Assembly: GCA_000415185.1 (NCBI GenBank) | Contig: KE351647.1 | Span: 1-64,000, forward strand | Length of the DNA stretch: 64,000 bases | Direction: 5' to 3' | DNA from: Enterococcus faecalis 13-SD-W-01 | Lineage (GTDB): Bacteria > Bacillota > Bacilli > Lactobacillales > Enterococcaceae | Shown: positions 62,183 through 64,000 of the stretch, piece after piece | Layout of the letters: the number at the start of each line of letters is the position of its first letter | How positions within the stretch are numbered: the first letter of the stretch is position 1 | Made by a program: the position numbers and the translations under genes | The notes under the pieces: generated by a model | What the model was told of the DNA's origin: nothing | Databases searched by the model: none | Seen by the model: the letters and a program-made list of their open reading frames with translations, nothing else

Positions 62183-62402
62183 AATCGAATATTTTTTTAT
62201 TATCTATTTTTTCACAAACAATTTGGAAACAATAAGATATTCTTCTTTTTTACTTGCTGTTTTCAAAATCGAATGTTTTTTTGCTTGTTCAAAAAGACAC
62301 AATTTTTATCAAAAAATATTTTTACAATCTGTCTATACCAAAAAAATCAATTATGCCGTTTTTTCATTTAGAGTTTTCTTAAATTAAAATGATTTCATGA
62401 AG

Positions 62403-62443
62403 AAAAAGCCGAAAACGGATTGTTTATCCATTTTCGGCTTTTC
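62403..62443 (-). terminator. Terminator after 62456 gene
   Basis: Stem AAAAGCCGAAAATGGAT / ATCCGTTTTCGGCTTTTT on the minus strand, directly after the stop. Confidence 0.85.
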
Positions 62444-62455
62444 AATTATAAATTT

Positions 62456-62788
62456 TTAAATCAATGTCAAAAGAGATGTACCAATTTTTTCGTCCACGTG
62501 CATCAGATTTTCCAGATAAGATTGCTTGTACTCTTCTTCAATCGTATCGATTACTTGTTCAGAAGAAGAATGGGTCCACAAATCTGGGTGATCCAAATAA
62601 AACAGCAGCAATCGGCAACGTTCCTCGATTCCGTGAAGCTCTTGCAGGATATCCCGAAAAGAATCACTGGAAATCGCAGAAATGAGCTGTTCTGCACGCT
62701 CTGCTAAATCAGAATAATACTTTTCAAACACTTGGTCCACTTGCATTTCATATTTCTCTGTCAGTACATAGTTCCATAAATAACACAT
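62456..62788 (-). CDS. Hypothetical helical protein
   Basis: 110 residues, predicted mostly helical, acidic, no membrane segment or signal. Segments such as VFEKYYSDLAERAEQLISAIS and IEERCRLLLFYLDHPDLW suggest a bundle. I do not recognise it. RBS AAAGGAG 7 bases before ATG and its own terminator make it a real gene. Confidence 0.7.
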   Translation of the reverse strand: MCYLWNYVLTEKYEMQVDQVFEKYYSDLAERAEQLISAISSDSFRDILQELHGIEERCRLLLFYLDHPDLWTHSSSEQVIDTIEEEYKQSYLENLMHVDEKIGTSLLTLI

Positions 62789-63124
62789 AGTTACTCCTTT
62801 GAATTACTAATAAGAAATTTTTTGACGATAAGCTGTCATTTATTACTAGTATACATGAAAACCTTATCATAGAGTAATACAAATAATAAAAATGTTATGT
62901 AAAAAATACATTTTCTTAAACAGACAAGTGGTACTATTATGCGAAACCATTTAAATAACTCGTTTTATATCAATACAAGCGTACATTTACCCGTAATTAC
63001 CCCTTATAAAAAATAACTATTTCGTTATAGAATATATAAGTTACAAATAAAAAAATCCCTATTTCTTGATTTACTCATCAAAAAGCAGAGATCCTCCAAA
63101 TCAAAATTTCAATTCTTTTTTTAC
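62789..63124. other. Intergenic stretch without visible gene
   Basis: About 335 AT-rich bases. No open frame with a ribosome site on either strand and no clear terminator beyond the promoter region of the 62456 gene. Confidence 0.5.
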
Positions 63125-63451
63125 TTAATCTAACTGATTTATTATTGAGCTTACCAACAAGAAAAAAACTACGAGATACAGTATCAAAACAGCTATTGTT
63201 ATAATAAATGCCACAAATCCTGCACGATTCCAGGTTTTTTGTATAGCTAAAAATGTTTCGATATCTTGATATTCCCCTTTTTGCCATGCCCATTCGTTCC
63301 CTTTGAATCCGCATACAAAAACCCATACGATGTTAAAAATCGGAATCAAACAAAAAAGCGGCAGATATGATTTGTTTCCGATCCCCCACACAATATTGTA
63401 CATAAATGCGCCCCAATTCCAGCCTTTTATTTCTTGCGGGATGAATTCCAT
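63125..63451 (-). CDS. Small membrane protein with WNWGAF motif
   Basis: 108 residues from ATG 63451, 8 bases after GGAGG (a start at an upstream ATG, 63466, is also possible with a second AGGAG). Begins IKGWNWGAFMYNIVWGIGNKSYL, then three membrane helices (about 20-35, 37-50, 77-100) with FKGNEWAWQKGEY between. The family is widespread in Firmicutes, without known function. Confidence 0.7.
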   Translation of the reverse strand: MEFIPQEIKGWNWGAFMYNIVWGIGNKSYLPLFCLIPIFNIVWVFVCGFKGNEWAWQKGEYQDIETFLAIQKTWNRAGFVAFIITIAVLILYLVVFFLLVSSIINQLD

Positions 63452-63696
63452 TGATTGTTCCTCCATCAGCTTCACGCTCCTTTCTATAAAGATTATTTTA
63501 TCAAACCAACATTAAAAGAGGCTAATCTTCTATAGAAAAAATGGGGAAGATTTATGTGAGGAAAAAGTAAGTGTTTTTTTTATCTTGAAACAATAAGCAT
63601 GAAAAAGTTATTGTGTTATATATCAGCTTTTACCTTTTTTTCGTAGTAGCAAGTCTGTTTTATAGAAGATATAATTAAGAAAAGGAGGTCTTGGAT

Positions 63697-64000
63697 ATGT
63701 TAAAAGTTGCTTTGTGTGATGACGTTCCGCAAATGGCTGAAGCTGTTGAAAAATTGCTGTACGAATATGACCCGATGCTTTTTGATTCGCATGTGTATTA
63801 TCATTCAACAAAATTGAAAGATCAAATACACCAAACTTCTTTCGATTTATACATACTTGATATCGAGATGCCTCATTATGACGGTTTGACGATTGCAAAA
63901 GAAATAAGAAAAAACGATTTGAATGTACCAATCGTTTTTTTGACAAACTACAAAGAATACATGGAAGATGTTTTTAGTATCCACACATTTGACTATGTTA
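63697..64000 (+). CDS. LytTR/AgrA-type response regulator, cut by window edge
   Basis: The first 101 residues of a frame from ATG 63697 (AAGGAGG 7 bases upstream). Receiver domain: acidic CDD (8-10), phospho-acceptor Asp in YILDIEMPHYDGL (about 54), Thr in VFLTNYKEY and the GIHTFDYV end. This type of receiver is found with a LytTR DNA-binding domain in AgrA, ComE and FsrA, which pair with HPK10 kinases and peptide signals. The rest lies outside the window. Confidence 0.75.
   Translation, partial: MLKVALCDDVPQMAEAVEKLLYEYDPMLFDSHVYYHSTKLKDQIHQTSFDLYILDIEMPHYDGLTIAKEIRKNDLNVPIVFLTNYKEYMEDVFSIHTFDYV

Overview
The window looks like chromosome of a low-G+C Gram-positive of the Enterococcus faecium group (E. 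faecium / E. lactis / close relatives). The case rests on strong Shine-Dalgarno sequences, cre-like catabolite sites, several PTS permeases, a LiaR/HtrA-type envelope stress repertoire, MprF, a four-domain chitin-active LPMO and above all two complete WxL/DUF916 surface-protein loci, which are typical of enterococci. No rRNA, tRNA, CRISPR, insertion sequence or prophage is visible.

Layout. 1-5.4 kb: two inverted copies of a small holin-like type I toxin/antisense RNA cassette (about 180-450 and 4.7-5.07 kb) bracket an HxlR regulator, two oxidoreductases, an orphan PTS EIIC and a small membrane protein. 5.4-7.8 kb: a cellobiose-type PTS operon (EIIB-EIIA-EIIC) under a perfect palindrome. 7.8-16 kb: mprF, truA, a TetR regulator divergent from a nonsense-mutated NmrA-like gene, an EIIC_2/ketopantoate reductase pair and a DUF4767 lipoprotein. 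16-25 kb: a YfhO-type glycosyl transferase, rlmH, a DnaA-box cluster, htrA, and the Bacillus-like ytzB / pepA-ytpP-usp-ytpR block. 25-30 kb: a TspO-like protein, then a GT2 plus two large membrane proteins (one frameshifted) that resemble a wall or lipoteichoic acid glycosylation module. 30-34.6 kb: pepV, nnrD, a thioesterase and a pgaC-pgaD polysaccharide synthase pair.

34.8-41.2 kb: WxL locus 1, on the minus strand (two small WxL proteins, DUF916, an LPXTG peptide, and a 1139-residue beta-helix WxL protein). 41.6-44.8 kb: an extended MarR regulator with two perfect operators and an ABC half-exporter, followed by a tandem array of large hairpin repeats also seen once after htrA. 44.8-49.7 kb: a B3/4 protein, GNAT, MarR, the LPMO and a frameshifted Mga-like regulator. 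49.9-58.2 kb: WxL locus 2 (DUF916, small WxL, a 1709-residue WxL protein with five carbohydrate-binding-like modules, an LPKTS peptide), divergent from a MerR-family gene whose target dyad sits inside a 19-bp promoter spacer. 58.2-62.5 kb: amino-acid permease and a tdh-kbl threonine catabolic pair with cre sites. The right edge cuts a LytTR/AgrA-type response regulator.

Working together: the right half is mainly a surface-display and host/chitin-interaction region, with two WxL complexes, a PNAG-like synthase and an LPMO, each next to its own regulator (MarR, Mga-like, MerR). Three genes are broken (one nonsense, two one-base losses in T5 runs); the two T-run cases should be checked against reads before they are believed. 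All assignments are from reading the sequence; no database search was run.
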